In this document: piece after piece, positions 28,832 to 37,354 of the stretch | How positions within the stretch are numbered: position 1 is the stretch's first letter | Layout: each line of letters begins with the position of its first letter | NCBI GenBank assembly: GCA_963721905.1 | Contig: CAVRMF010000016.1 | Coordinates: 89,885-153,884, forward strand | Source: Roseiarcus sp963721905 | GTDB lineage: Bacteria; Pseudomonadota; Alphaproteobacteria; Rhizobiales; Beijerinckiaceae | Length of the DNA stretch: 64,000 nt | Direction of reading: 5' to 3' | The notes under the pieces: model-generated | Databases searched by the model: none | What the model saw: only the letters and a program-made list of their open reading frames with translations | What the model was told of the DNA's origin: nothing | Position numbers and translations under genes: made by a program

Positions 28832-31035
28832 AGCGCGCCAAGATCACCGCCAATCATCTTTCGCGTCAGGCGATCGTCTACCTGCGCCAGTCCAGCGCCG
28901 CCCAGGTCGAGAACAATCGCGAGTCGACCGATCGACAATATGCGCTTGCCGCCAAAGCCCGTGAACTCGGCTGGCCCGCCGATCGCATCGTCGTCATCGA
29001 TGAGGACCTCGGGCTCTCCGGCTCCGGCTTTGTCGCGCGATCGGGTTTCGCCCGGCTCACCGCCGAAGTCGCCCTCGCCCACGTCGGCCTCGTGCTCGGG
29101 CTCGAGGTCTCGCGCCTGGCGCGCAACAACGCCGATTGGCATCGCCTCATCGAGCTGGGCGGCCTCACCGATACGCTGATCGGCGACGCCGACGGCATCT
29201 ATCATCCTGCCCTCTTCAACGATCGCCTCCTGCTCGGGCTCAAGGGCGCCATGAGCGAAGCCGAGTTGCATGTCCTGCGGGCTCGCCTCAACGGCGGCAT
29301 TCGCAATAAGGCGGCGCGCGGCGAACTGCGCCGAGGATTGCCAGTCGGCTTTGTCTGGGGCGAGGCCGATGGCGAGGTCTGTTTCCACCCCGACGAGGCC
29401 GTCGTCGCCGCCATCCGCAATGTTTTCGCGAGCTTTGCCCAGACGGGCTCGGCGCGCCGCGTCTGGCTATGGTTTCGTTCCGAAAGGCTCACATTCCCTC
29501 TGCAGATGCATCAGGGCGCGGAGATCCGTTGGGTCGAGGCCAGCTACACCGCCATCCACCACGTTCTCACAAATCCCGTCTATGCGGGCGCCTACGCTTA
29601 TGGCAAATCACGTCGGGAGACGATGCTGGATGCATCGGGCGTCCGCAGAAAGCGTGTCCGGAAACTTCCTCGCTCCGAGTGGCAGGTGCTCATTCTGGAC
29701 CATCATCCGGGCTTCACCGATTGGCGGACCTATGAGGCCAACCAGGATCGCATCGCCAAGAATACGCGCCCCGGACCGCACAAAGCGGGCGGCGCCGTGA
29801 GGGAAGGGAGCGCTCTGCTGCAAGGTCTTGCCACCTGCGGGCACTGCGGACGCCGCTTGCACACGCACTATCGCGGACGCAGCTCCGCGCCGGGGTATCA
29901 TTGCCCCGGCAAGATCCTGGTCGAGGGCCGCGGCGTCTATTGCCTCAACATCGGCGGCATCCAAATCGACGAGGCCGTCACGCGGGCCTTCATCGCCGCC
30001 CTCGAGCCAGCAAAGCTCGCCGCCACTGTCGCCGCCGCGGAGCGGCTCGAGGCCGATCGCGAGACCTCGCTCAGGCAATGGCGTCTCGGCGTCGAGCGGG
30101 CAAGCTACGAAGCGAGCCGCGCCGAGCGCCGCTACCGTGCCGTCGATCCTGACAACCGCCTGGTCGCTCGCGGCCTCGAGCGCGAATGGGAGGAGCGCTT
30201 GAGCGCGCTCGAAGCCGCCAGGGCCGAGCTTTCGCGCCGCGAAGAGGCGCGTCCACGAACGCTCTCCCAGGATGAGCGGGGTCGTCTGCTTGCGCTCGGA
30301 GCTGATCTGGCCATTGTTTGGCATGCCGCAACCACGACGCCGCGCGACCGGAAGGAGCTGCTGCGGACGCTGCTCGAGGAAGTCATTGTCAAAGTCGAGC
30401 GCGACAAGGCCGCAGCGCGCCTCACGCTGCGCTGGAAGGGCGGCGCGATCGCTGAGATTGATCTGGCGCTGCCGCGTTCACGGCCGGCCACGATACGCAC
30501 CGACGAGGACACGATCGCGCTCGTGCGCCGGCTGGCGGCTCTCTATCCCGACGCCGTGATCGCCGGCATCCTCAATCGCCAGGGGCGCACCACGGCATAT
30601 GGCCATCGCTTCGAGGCGGGCCGCGTCGCCAGTCTACGTCGGCACTGGGATATCCCGTGCTTCGAGCCGAGCGCCGCGCACGCCGAGGGCGAGCTGTTGA
30701 CCATCAAGACGGCGGCGCCCGTACTCGGCGTCGCCCCCTCGACCCTCCATCGCTTGCTCAACGCCGGAATCATCCCGGGCGAGCAGCTGACCCCCGGGGC
30801 CCCCTGGCGCATCCGGTTGACCCACGACGTCCTGGCCCGGTTCAATAACGACGCCGGTGAAGGCTTCATGCCCGTGCGCGAGGCGATGAAGGCGCTCGGC
30901 GTCTCACGCCAAACCGTATTGCAGCGTGTCAAGCGCGGCGAGCTCGACGCCGTCCATGTTATGCGCGGCAAGCAAAAAGGACTCCGTATCAAAGCGATAG
31001 CCAGGCAACCCGAACTTTTCGATCGAACCGCATGA
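28825..31035 (+). CDS. Large serine recombinase
   Basis: A 736-residue serine recombinase. The N-terminal resolvase domain holds AIVYLRQSSAAQVENNRES with the nucleophilic Ser near residue 20, IDEDLGLSGSG and LGLEVSRLARNNADW. The recombinase domain (HHVLTNPVYAGAYAYGK) is followed by a zinc ribbon LATCGHCGRRLHTHYRG near residue 335, then a coiled segment, and ends in helix-turn-helix-like regions (ILNRQGRTTAYGH, VSRQTVLQRVKRGELDAVHV). The start at 28825 follows AGGGAGGG. It should catalyse site-specific insertion and excision of the element. Confidence 0.93.
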   Translation: MNERAKITANHLSRQAIVYLRQSSAAQVENNRESTDRQYALAAKARELGWPADRIVVIDEDLGLSGSGFVARSGFARLTAEVALAHVGLVLGLEVSRLARNNADWHRLIELGGLTDTLIGDADGIYHPALFNDRLLLGLKGAMSEAELHVLRARLNGGIRNKAARGELRRGLPVGFVWGEADGEVCFHPDEAVVAAIRNVFASFAQTGSARRVWLWFRSERLTFPLQMHQGAEIRWVEASYTAIHHVLTNPVYAGAYAYGKSRRETMLDASGVRRKRVRKLPRSEWQVLILDHHPGFTDWRTYEANQDRIAKNTRPGPHKAGGAVREGSALLQGLATCGHCGRRLHTHYRGRSSAPGYHCPGKILVEGRGVYCLNIGGIQIDEAVTRAFIAALEPAKLAATVAAAERLEADRETSLRQWRLGVERASYEASRAERRYRAVDPDNRLVARGLEREWEERLSALEAARAELSRREEARPRTLSQDERGRLLALGADLAIVWHAATTTPRDRKELLRTLLEEVIVKVERDKAAARLTLRWKGGAIAEIDLALPRSRPATIRTDEDTIALVRRLAALYPDAVIAGILNRQGRTTAYGHRFEAGRVASLRRHWDIPCFEPSAAHAEGELLTIKTAAPVLGVAPSTLHRLLNAGIIPGEQLTPGAPWRIRLTHDVLARFNNDAGEGFMPVREAMKALGVSRQTVLQRVKRGELDAVHVMRGKQKGLRIKAIARQPELFDRTA

Positions 31036-31062
31036 ACCAGGGGGCAATATGAAGCGGTGTCC

Positions 31063-31574
31063 AAATAGCTGCGCAGGTCGATGTCTATGACGCGTGTCTT
31101 GCGCTGAACGATCGCTCGCGCCACACGGTCTACCGCTTCATGAGCTGTCCTCTTGGGACGGTATCCAAACGACCCCGGTTGGAAGTCCGCCTCAAAGATC
31201 GGTTCCAATATCAGCTTGAGCGCGCCTTGCACCACCCTGTCGCGGATAGCTGGAATTGAAAGAACGCGGACCTTGCCCCCATCCTTCGGAATCTCCTGCC
31301 TCCGAGCCCGCAGCGGCACATAGCTACGCCGGACCAGTTCGTCCGCTATCTGCCCGAGGAAAGCCTCTACGCCTTGCGCTTCGATGGCCTCGAAGGTCAC
31401 CCCGTCACTTCCCGGAGCCCCGTCGTTCTTTTTGGCCAGCGCATACGCCTCGCGTAGCGTTTCCAGCTTGCAGACATGGACATACAATCCCCAGAACTTC
31501 CAGGACGTCTCAGCCTTCGCCTTGACGTATATTCTCCGCCTCAGGTCCTGCAAATCGATGGACGCCTTTGTCAT
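31063..31574 (-). pseudogene. Group II intron B reverse transcriptase/maturase, N-terminal part
   Basis: Upstream half of the split maturase, from the ATG at 31574 (GGACGAG just before). It contains ALAKKNDGAPGSDGVTFE, RRQEIPKDGGKVRVLSIPAI and FQPGSFGYRPKRTAHEAVD, and ends in the first catalytic Asp strand VIDIDLRSY. It breaks off at 31,063 where the recombinase element begins. The continuation is at 28,305. Confidence 0.88.
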
Positions 31575-32086
31575 CTCGTCCTTGCCTTCCTTGTGGTCGG
31601 AGACGTTACAAACAGCAGGGCTCCTTCGCTCCGCGGGCGTTACCCCGCTTCGACGCTACTTCGAACCCATCCGTCACCCTCTCGCCTTCGATCGACTTCC
31701 CGGTTGAGCCGGTTATACGATCTACCCTGCTCCGATGATTTCTCCTCGGGACGAGGAGGGCTTCTCCAGTTGCTCGGCATGTCCTTGTCACCGTGCTGTC
31801 GCTTCCACCCCGCCGAAGTGATGGAGCCGCATCGATCAGATTTCGGCTCCCCATGCTGCCTTCGCCCTCCGGTTGGGGGCTCGGCCTTCGGGGCTACTCA
31901 TTTTCGAGGCCACTTTTGCGTTCACTGTCGTTACGGCCCGGTGACTCGTCGTCTTCCCGAGGGAGACGTTGTCGATAGGCTTCAGAGTCTTGGTTTCCCG
32001 CCACCCTGCTATCCAAACTACGGGGTTCTGATTTTTGCCCCGGCAGGCCTTTCTCCTGCTGAACATGCCAGCCTTCGCTGGACACA

Positions 32087-32119
32087 CAACCGGACAGGCA
32101 GGTTTCCTGCATCCGGCTC
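32087..32119 (-). ncRNA. Group II intron domain V (intron A)
   Basis: On the minus strand a 33-base hairpin begins GAGCCGGATGCAGG and ends CCTGCCTGTCCGGTTG. The lower stem AGCCGG/CCGGTT carries the AGC-GTT catalytic triad; the upper stem GCAGG/CCTGC closes on AAA. It is one base shorter than the canonical 34. It lies about 12 bases after the maturase stop at 32,132. Confidence 0.65.
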
Positions 32120-32131
32120 TCGGACAAGACC

Positions 32132-33525
32132 TCACGCCTTCGTCCACGGCACGTCGTGCCCAAGCCGACTCAGGCGTACGAGCCCGAAGTGCCCGTAGAG
32201 GTGCGAGAGTGGATAGCTCCCGCCCCGCCTGACTTTGTGCTTGAGGCGCAACCACCGGCGCACCCGCGCCGCCGCGTAGGCGTCAAGCGCCCGGTACGCC
32301 TTGCTGAAAGCGCCTACCGAAAAGTAGTTCGCCCATCCGCGCAGCATGCGGTTCACTTTGCCCACCAGCGTCGTGGTCTCTTGCCATGTGCACGATCGCT
32401 CGGTCAGCGCGTGGATTTTCTCGACCGCGCGCTGCATGCTCTTCTTTGAGGGCCGGTAGCCGATACGGGCCTGGCCGGTCCTCGCCGAATACATCCGCCC
32501 GAACGTGTAGCCCAGAAAGTCGAACTCGCTCTCCGGCACTTTGCAGACGCGCGTCTTCTCCTCGTTCACCGTAAGCTTCAGCTTGCCCATGATCTCCCGC
32601 AGTCGTTGCAAGGCTTCTTCGCCTTTGCCCCTTCTGCACAGGATCACGAGGTCGTCGGCGTAGGTCACGAGCCGCGTGCCGAGGGTTCGCTCGAGCCCGA
32701 ACATCTTCCATCCCAGCACGAACCGGCGCATGTAGATATTCGCCAGCAAGGGTGAGACCGGCGAGCCCTGCGGAATGCCACGCCGCTTGTCCCGCGCCTC
32801 GGTCGTGCGCGTCTTCCGACCGCGATCGTCGGTTTCTTCCACGGGGCAATCTAGCCACATCCTGATCAGATGGAGCACGCGCCGATCGACGATCCGACGC
32901 GCAACCGACTTGAGCAGGTCGGCATGAGGAATGCTCCCGTAGTAGTCCGCGAGGTCGGCGTCCACCACGTCCGGATGGCCGCGAAACAACAGCTCCTCCA
33001 CCTCGACCACCGCCTGCTGAGCGTTCCGCCCAGGACGGTAGGCATAGAGTTCCGAGGGAAGGTCGGCCTCGAAGATCGGTTCCAGCACCAGCATCGCGGC
33101 TGTCATGCAGACCCGATCCCGCAAGGTTGAGATGCCCAGCGGCCTGAGCTTGCCGTTGGCCTTCGGTATGTAAACGCGTCTGATAGGGTCCGGTCGGTAT
33201 GCAAGGTTGAGATGCCCAGCGGCCTGAGCTTGCCGTTGGCCTTCGGTATGTAAACGCGTCTGATAGGGTCCGGTCGGTAAGTCTCCTGCCTGAGCGCAAG
33301 CGCCAGTTCGCCCAGCCATCGCTCCACCCCATACGTCTCGACGGCCTCGAAGTCCTGACGGTCCACGCCCGGCGCGCCCTTGTTGGAGCGGCACTGGGCA
33401 TAGGCGTGCGCCAGAATGTCGTCGCGGCTGATCTTGTCGTAGAGGGTGTAGAAGCGGTAGCCGGGTTCTGCCTTCGCTTTCGCGTGCAACGCCGTCTGCA
33501 GTTTCTGAACGCTGTCCGGAGTTGA
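32132..33525 (-). pseudogene. Group II intron A reverse transcriptase/maturase, broken
   Basis: LtrA-type maturase. The N-terminal part (SVQKLQTALHAKAKAEPGY, SNKGAPGVDRQDFEA, RRVYIPKANGKLRPLGIST) is in one frame and the rest (MLVLEPIFEADLPSELYAYR, VVDADLADYYGSIPHADL, RRGIPQGSPVSPLLANIYM, TYADDLVIL, MLRGWANYFSVG, VPWTKA) in another. The cause is an 80-bp tandem duplication at 33,121-33,279; deleting one copy restores a single frame. The extreme N-terminus is cut off at about 33,525 by the IS110-family insertion and continues at 35,078-35,090. YADD is intact. No HNH domain. Confidence 0.9.
33121..33279. repeat. Perfect 80-bp tandem duplication inside intron A maturase
   Basis: The segment starting gcaaggttgagatgcccagc at 33,121 recurs at 33,201 with no mismatch until 33,280. 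The period of 80 is not a multiple of three, so it shifts the maturase frame. The complete identity means a very recent slip or an assembly artefact. Confidence 0.95.
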
Positions 33526-33601
33526 TAGATCCCATGGGGAGGAGGATAGCGACCAGCGCTCTGGCAGAGTGAGGTTGCGACCAACGACTCAGGAGACGAC
33601 C

Positions 33602-34771
33602 ATGCCAAGCGTATCTGACCGCCCCGAAGCGCCGACCGCTATCCAAACCCATCTTGCCGCCATTTTTGTCTCTTTGGAACTCAGCCGCTCTATCTGGGTC
33701 ATCACGTCGCTGTCGCCGGGGTTCGGCGAAAAGATGTCGAAGCATTCCATGCGAGCCGGGGACGTCGCGGCGTTGCTGGCGCGCTTTTCGGAGCTCAAGC
33801 GGAAGGCGTCGGAGCGGACCGGAAAATCCTTTCCGATCGTCGTCATTCAGGAAGCGGGTCTCGACGGCTTCTGGCTTCATCGTGTGCTGCAAAGCGAAGG
33901 CGTCGAAAGCCATGTCGTCGATCCATCCTCGATCGCGACGTCGCGCCGACGGCGGCGCGCCAAGACCGATGGGATCGACGGCGAGGCGCTGCTTCGCGCG
34001 CTACTGGCGTACAAGCGCGGCGAACCTCGGGTGTGCGCGATGGTGAAAGCGCCGACGCCGGAGGAAGAAGATCAGCGCCGGCTCTGCCGCGAGCGCAAAG
34101 TGCTGATCGCCGAGCGGGTCAAGCACGTCAATCGCGTCAAGGGACTGTTGTTTTCCCAAGGCGTCTCCGGTTACGAGCCGTTGCGCCGCGATCGGCGCCA
34201 ACGGCTCGACGAGTTGACGACGGGCGACGGCCATCCCTTGCCGGTGCATCTCAAGACCCAGATCCGGCGCGAACTCGATCGGCTCGAACTGCTGCTTGAT
34301 CAAATCAAGCAGGCCGAGGCCGAGCGCGACGCGCTGCTCGCCGCGCCACAGCCCGCCGCGCCAGCGCCGGCCGGGAGGATGTTGCTCGAATTCAAGGGCA
34401 TCGGCGCCGAATTGGCCGCCGTCCTCTGGCTGGAGGCGCTATTTCGCCATTTTGACAATCGCCGCCAGCTCGCGTCTTACGCTGGGCTGGCGCCGACGCC
34501 CTGGCAAAGCGGCTCAGTCGATCACGAGCAGGGCGTTTCCAAGGCCGGGAATCCGCGATTGCGAACCGCCCTAATCCAGCTTGCCTGGCTCTGGCTGCGC
34601 CATCAGCCGCAATCGGCGCTGGCTCTGTGGTTCAAACAACGGGTCAGTGGCAATGGTGGTCATTTCAAGAAGTCGACCATCGTCGCGCTCGCGCGCAAGC
34701 TGCTGGTGGCATTATGGAAATATGTCACCGCCGGCGTCGTCATCGAGGGAGCCGTGATGAAAGCCGCCTAA
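33602..34771 (+). CDS. IS110-family transposase
   Basis: A 389-residue DEDD transposase. The N-terminal RuvC-like domain (IFVSLELSRSIWVITSL, FPIVVIQEAGLDGFWLHR, KTDGIDGEALLRAL) supplies the acidic residues; the C-terminal Transposase_20 part holds EFKGIGAELAAVLWLE, LASYAGLAPTPWQSG and GVSKAGNPRLRTAL, with the serine nucleophile expected in this half. The ATG at 33602 has GGAG about six bases upstream. The ORF is intact, so the element may still be active, unlike the second IS110 copy at 39 kb. Confidence 0.92.
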   Translation: MPSVSDRPEAPTAIQTHLAAIFVSLELSRSIWVITSLSPGFGEKMSKHSMRAGDVAALLARFSELKRKASERTGKSFPIVVIQEAGLDGFWLHRVLQSEGVESHVVDPSSIATSRRRRRAKTDGIDGEALLRALLAYKRGEPRVCAMVKAPTPEEEDQRRLCRERKVLIAERVKHVNRVKGLLFSQGVSGYEPLRRDRRQRLDELTTGDGHPLPVHLKTQIRRELDRLELLLDQIKQAEAERDALLAAPQPAAPAPAGRMLLEFKGIGAELAAVLWLEALFRHFDNRRQLASYAGLAPTPWQSGSVDHEQGVSKAGNPRLRTALIQLAWLWLRHQPQSALALWFKQRVSGNGGHFKKSTIVALARKLLVALWKYVTAGVVIEGAVMKAA

Positions 34772-35076
34772 CCACAAACGCTCAACAGATATTCAAATCT
34801 TCCAGGACCTGATCAGTTCTGGCGGATCCGGGTGGACGAACCGATGGTAACCATGGCCCGATATGCCGATTGATAGAATGGTTTCGCTCCCCTGAGCCCC
34901 TGCCCGCCGCAAGCGGGATGTTGGTGCAGCCGTCTCGAGCGGCGACCGTATGTGAGGTTGATCGTGCTCGGAAACGGGCCGCGTCATGCAATCGGGCTCG
35001 GACCTCGGATACCGAAGCTGCCCTCGGAGTTTGACACATGCCCGAATGAATAAGCTCTTGACCCAAAGCTCCCCAT
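34772..35076 (+). ncRNA. Candidate IS110-family bridge-RNA region
   Basis: About 300 bases between the transposase stop and the right end contain no credible gene. IS110-family elements of the IS1111 group encode their bridge RNA downstream of the recombinase, and a long right non-coding end fits that layout. I did not fold it or identify the guide loops, so this is a positional inference. Confidence 0.3.
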
Positions 35077-35596
35077 GTGAGGTTGCCCAATCGCCAGGTC
35101 CCTCGCTGCGTCTTGCGTCTGTCTTGAACTGAGGTCCCTTCCCTCCCCCGGCGTTACCCGGCTTCAGCGGTACTACGAACCTCTCCGCCACCCCACGGCG
35201 CCCGGCCTATCCCTCGCGGGCGTCCGGTTGATCATCCCTGACCACGCTGTGGGGCTTCCCGTGTTGCGTACGCTTTCCTTGTGTACGTGCCGCCGCCAGT
35301 ACCCCGGTGCAGCGACTGGGCGTCGTCTTCGCTCATCTCGCCCAGCCGTAACAGCCTTCCCCGAAGTTGCAGTCGGGTCGGCCTGCACATCGACCTTTTC
35401 GGAGCTTGCTCGGCGTTCACCTCAAGTTGCGGCCCGCACATTCGCGCCGTCACCTATATGTGACCAGCTACACCGAAGGCTTCAGCCATTTCGTCACCTC
35501 CATGACTGCTCCGGTTGCTTCCGGCTGGAGCGTTCGCCGGGTGGGATTTGCACCCACTGGAAAGCGCCGCCTTCTCACGGCGCACGCAAATGGCGG

Positions 35597-37354
35597 TCAT
35601 TCGCCGACGGCTTTTTGAGCGAGTGCGAATATCGCGGTCGGCTCCGCGAACCCCTTGATCAGCCGCCCGCCGAGAGGCTCAACCGGCAGGGCGTCGCCCA
35701 ACGCGACAACTGTCGCACTGTCGATGATCACTTGACCGTCGGCCGCCGACGAGCAGAGCCGTGAGGCGAGGTTCACGACCGGACCAATCGCGGTGTAGTC
35801 GATCCGGCCTTCGTAGCCGATCCGTCCGACCGTCGCCTCGCCGGTGGCGATGCCAATCCCAAATCCAATGGCATGGCCGCGCGCGCGCCACTGCAGAATC
35901 AGGTTTTGAACCGCGCGTTGCATGTCGATCGCCATGCGCGCGGCGAGCGTTGCAGGATCGTGACAGGGGACCGGCGCGTTGATGAGCAGCATGAGTCCGT
36001 CGCCCATGTAGCACGTGAGCGTAGCGCCGTATTTGACGATGATCTCCCCGAGAGCTCGATGGTATTCGGCCAGCAGTCCCATCACCTCGTCGGGTTCCGC
36101 GTGAATGGAAAACGAAGTGAAGCCGCGAAGGTCGCAAAAAATCACCGTGACGACGGCGCGCTGAGAGTCGAGCAACCGTTCCTGGCCCGGGCTCTCGACG
36201 AGCTGAGCGACTTGGGGCGAGAGGAATCGCTTAAGGCGGTTGATCCGCTCGGAACGCTCCCGCGAGAGCGCCAATTCGCCCGCCATCTGGTTGAAGCGTT
36301 GGGCCAGACGTTCCAATTCGTCGCCCGTGCGCATCTCGATCCGGTAATCAAACTCTCCCGCGCCGATATGGCCCGCGCCGTCCTCGAGCGACTTGATCGG
36401 CCCAATCATTCGCCGCGCGAGCCAATAGGCGAGCGCCGCGGCAAAGGCCGCGCCGGCGAGGAGCAGGAACGCGGTGCGCCAGAGGGCCGCACGTATCGGT
36501 TGGTAGGCCTCCGCTGCCGGTTGGGCGGCGATCGCCGTCCAGTCGGGACCCTCGATCGGTTTGGCGGCGGCCAAGACGGTGCGGCCTGCGGCATCGGCGC
36601 CGCCCACGACTTGGCCGCCGCTTGAGATCGTCGCAGCTTGCAAAGCACGCAGGGGCGCGGCCGCCGGGTTGTCCTTGCCGCGCAGGACCAAACTGATGTC
36701 TGGATGCGCGACGAGCTCGCCCGAACGGTCCATCACGAAGGCCTGTCCCGTCCGGCCGATGTGGATGGCGGAGATGACCTCCCAAATGAGCTTCAAGTTG
36801 ATCTCGGCGATTGTTACGCCCGCGCTCGGACGCACGCCGGACACCGCGACGGTCATATAGGGCTCGGAGCCGCGATGCAGCGTGACCGGGCCCCACCAGA
36901 GATGCCGGGTCCGCGCGCCGAGATAAGCAGGATCGGCGGAATGATCGACGCCGCTCATTTCGACGTCAGGGTCGGTCTGCGACACGCGCAGACGCTCTAC
37001 GCCCTTGCCATCAATAAGAATCGCCTCGGTGATCGCGGGCGTCTGGCGCATCAGTCGCAGGACGTCGATGCGGTGGCGCTCATCGAGGCCCTCGCCCCAC
37101 GGCGCCTGCACGGTCCAATTCATTTGGCTTGGAATCCCGTCGAGGAACCCCTGAATGCGCGCGGCTGCCGCATCAGCTTCGGCGCGCAGGCGCAAGTTCA
37201 GGGTATGCCGTTGGTCGAGGTAGCCGAACCACGCCTCGCTTGCGCCGCTGGCGAGCAACGGCAAGACGACCGCGGCGAAGAGGACCGCAAAATACTTCTG
37301 AAACAGCGGCCGGCGAAGACGGCGGGCTCGATCAGTTCCCGCGTCCACAATCAT
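35597..37354 (-). CDS. Receptor-type adenylate/guanylate cyclase (Cache-HAMP-cyclase)
   Basis: A 585-residue membrane cyclase. Transmembrane segment at about 20-40 (YFAVLFAAVVLPLLASGA), periplasmic Cache-like sensor at about 45-290 (GQAFVMDRSGELVAHPD), a second transmembrane segment at about 295-318, HAMP at about 318-370, and a class III cyclase domain from 400. Metal residues lie in FCDLRGFTSF and YMGDGLMLL; VVNLASRLCS is the adenine-contact region. It makes cAMP or cGMP from the cytoplasmic face. Its start overlaps the stop of the binding-protein gene at 37,351 by four bases. A group II intron sits 11 bases after its stop. Confidence 0.93.
   Translation of the reverse strand: MIVDAGTDRARRLRRPLFQKYFAVLFAAVVLPLLASGASEAWFGYLDQRHTLNLRLRAEADAAAARIQGFLDGIPSQMNWTVQAPWGEGLDERHRIDVLRLMRQTPAITEAILIDGKGVERLRVSQTDPDVEMSGVDHSADPAYLGARTRHLWWGPVTLHRGSEPYMTVAVSGVRPSAGVTIAEINLKLIWEVISAIHIGRTGQAFVMDRSGELVAHPDISLVLRGKDNPAAAPLRALQAATISSGGQVVGGADAAGRTVLAAAKPIEGPDWTAIAAQPAAEAYQPIRAALWRTAFLLLAGAAFAAALAYWLARRMIGPIKSLEDGAGHIGAGEFDYRIEMRTGDELERLAQRFNQMAGELALSRERSERINRLKRFLSPQVAQLVESPGQERLLDSQRAVVTVIFCDLRGFTSFSIHAEPDEVMGLLAEYHRALGEIIVKYGATLTCYMGDGLMLLINAPVPCHDPATLAARMAIDMQRAVQNLILQWRARGHAIGFGIGIATGEATVGRIGYEGRIDYTAIGPVVNLASRLCSSAADGQVIIDSATVVALGDALPVEPLGGRLIKGFAEPTAIFALAQKAVGE

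Larger units (their letters stand above)
28306..31062 (+). mobile_element. Three-ORF serine-recombinase element inserted in intron B
   Basis: A 2,757-bp element set by comparing the two maturase halves. On the minus strand the left half ends CAGCTATTT at 31,063 and the right half resumes TTCGACAATGTC at 28,305. Joining them with a shared TT dinucleotide rebuilds the expected SYFDNVRHD reading frame. A 2-bp core is what serine recombinases use. Inside are two small frameshifted ORFs and a 736-residue recombinase, all on the plus strand with tight spacing. No clear terminal inverted repeats are seen; GAAGCGG occurs near both ends in direct orientation. Confidence 0.75.
27200..32087 (-). mobile_element. 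Group II intron B, interrupted by a recombinase element
   Basis: Proposed group II intron on the minus strand. The 5' end is set at 32087, where GTGTGTCCAGCG begins directly after intron A's domain V. Bases 31,575-32,086 contain no credible gene and would form domains I-III. The maturase ORF runs from 31574 to 27515, split by a 2,757-bp element. Domain V is at 27,449-27,482. I could not fix the 3' end, placed between about 27,193 and 27,448 just after the ligD stop. Without the insert the intron would be about 2.0-2.1 kb. Confidence 0.6.
33525..35076 (+). mobile_element. IS110-family insertion sequence in intron A maturase
   Basis: Boundaries come from the broken maturase, not from the IS ends. 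On the minus strand, the intron reads TTGGGCAACCTCACA up to about 35,076 and resumes CAACTCCGGACAGC at about 33,524. Joining them over a shared CA gives an open frame starting MGNLTTPDSVQKL, the normal start of this maturase family. The element is about 1.55 kb, a usual size. A shared dinucleotide fits IS110 chemistry, in which a core dinucleotide flanks both ends. No inverted repeats were found. Confidence 0.75.
32087..35585 (-). mobile_element. Group II intron A, interrupted by an IS110-family element
   Basis: The minus strand from 35585 begins GTGCGCCGTGAG and continues with GTGGGTGCAAATCCCACC, a standard group II 5' end. Bases 35,086-35,585 look like domains I-III, with no credible gene. 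The maturase ORF would start at a TTG at 35090, is entered by an IS110-family element, and resumes at 33,524. Domain V lies at 32,087-32,119. Domain VI and the 3' splice site are not seen, because intron B appears to start there. Without the IS it would be about 1.95 kb. Confidence 0.72.

Noticed and set aside
31476..32198. A 240-codon plus-strand frame between the two maturase genes
   Set aside because: Lies across the proposed structured RNA of intron B; no start site and no family resemblance.
32283..33608. A 441-codon minus-strand frame overlapping intron A's maturase
   Set aside because: Out-of-frame copy of the same region; the maturase motifs are in the other frames.
35530..35585. tRNA-like T-arm look (gggatttgcaccc)
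   Set aside because: This is the conserved 5' segment of a group II intron; no acceptor stem or anticodon arm can be built.
35228..35764. A 178-codon plus-strand frame at the 5' end of intron A
   Set aside because: Spans the intron's structured 5' region and the cyclase 3' end in antisense.
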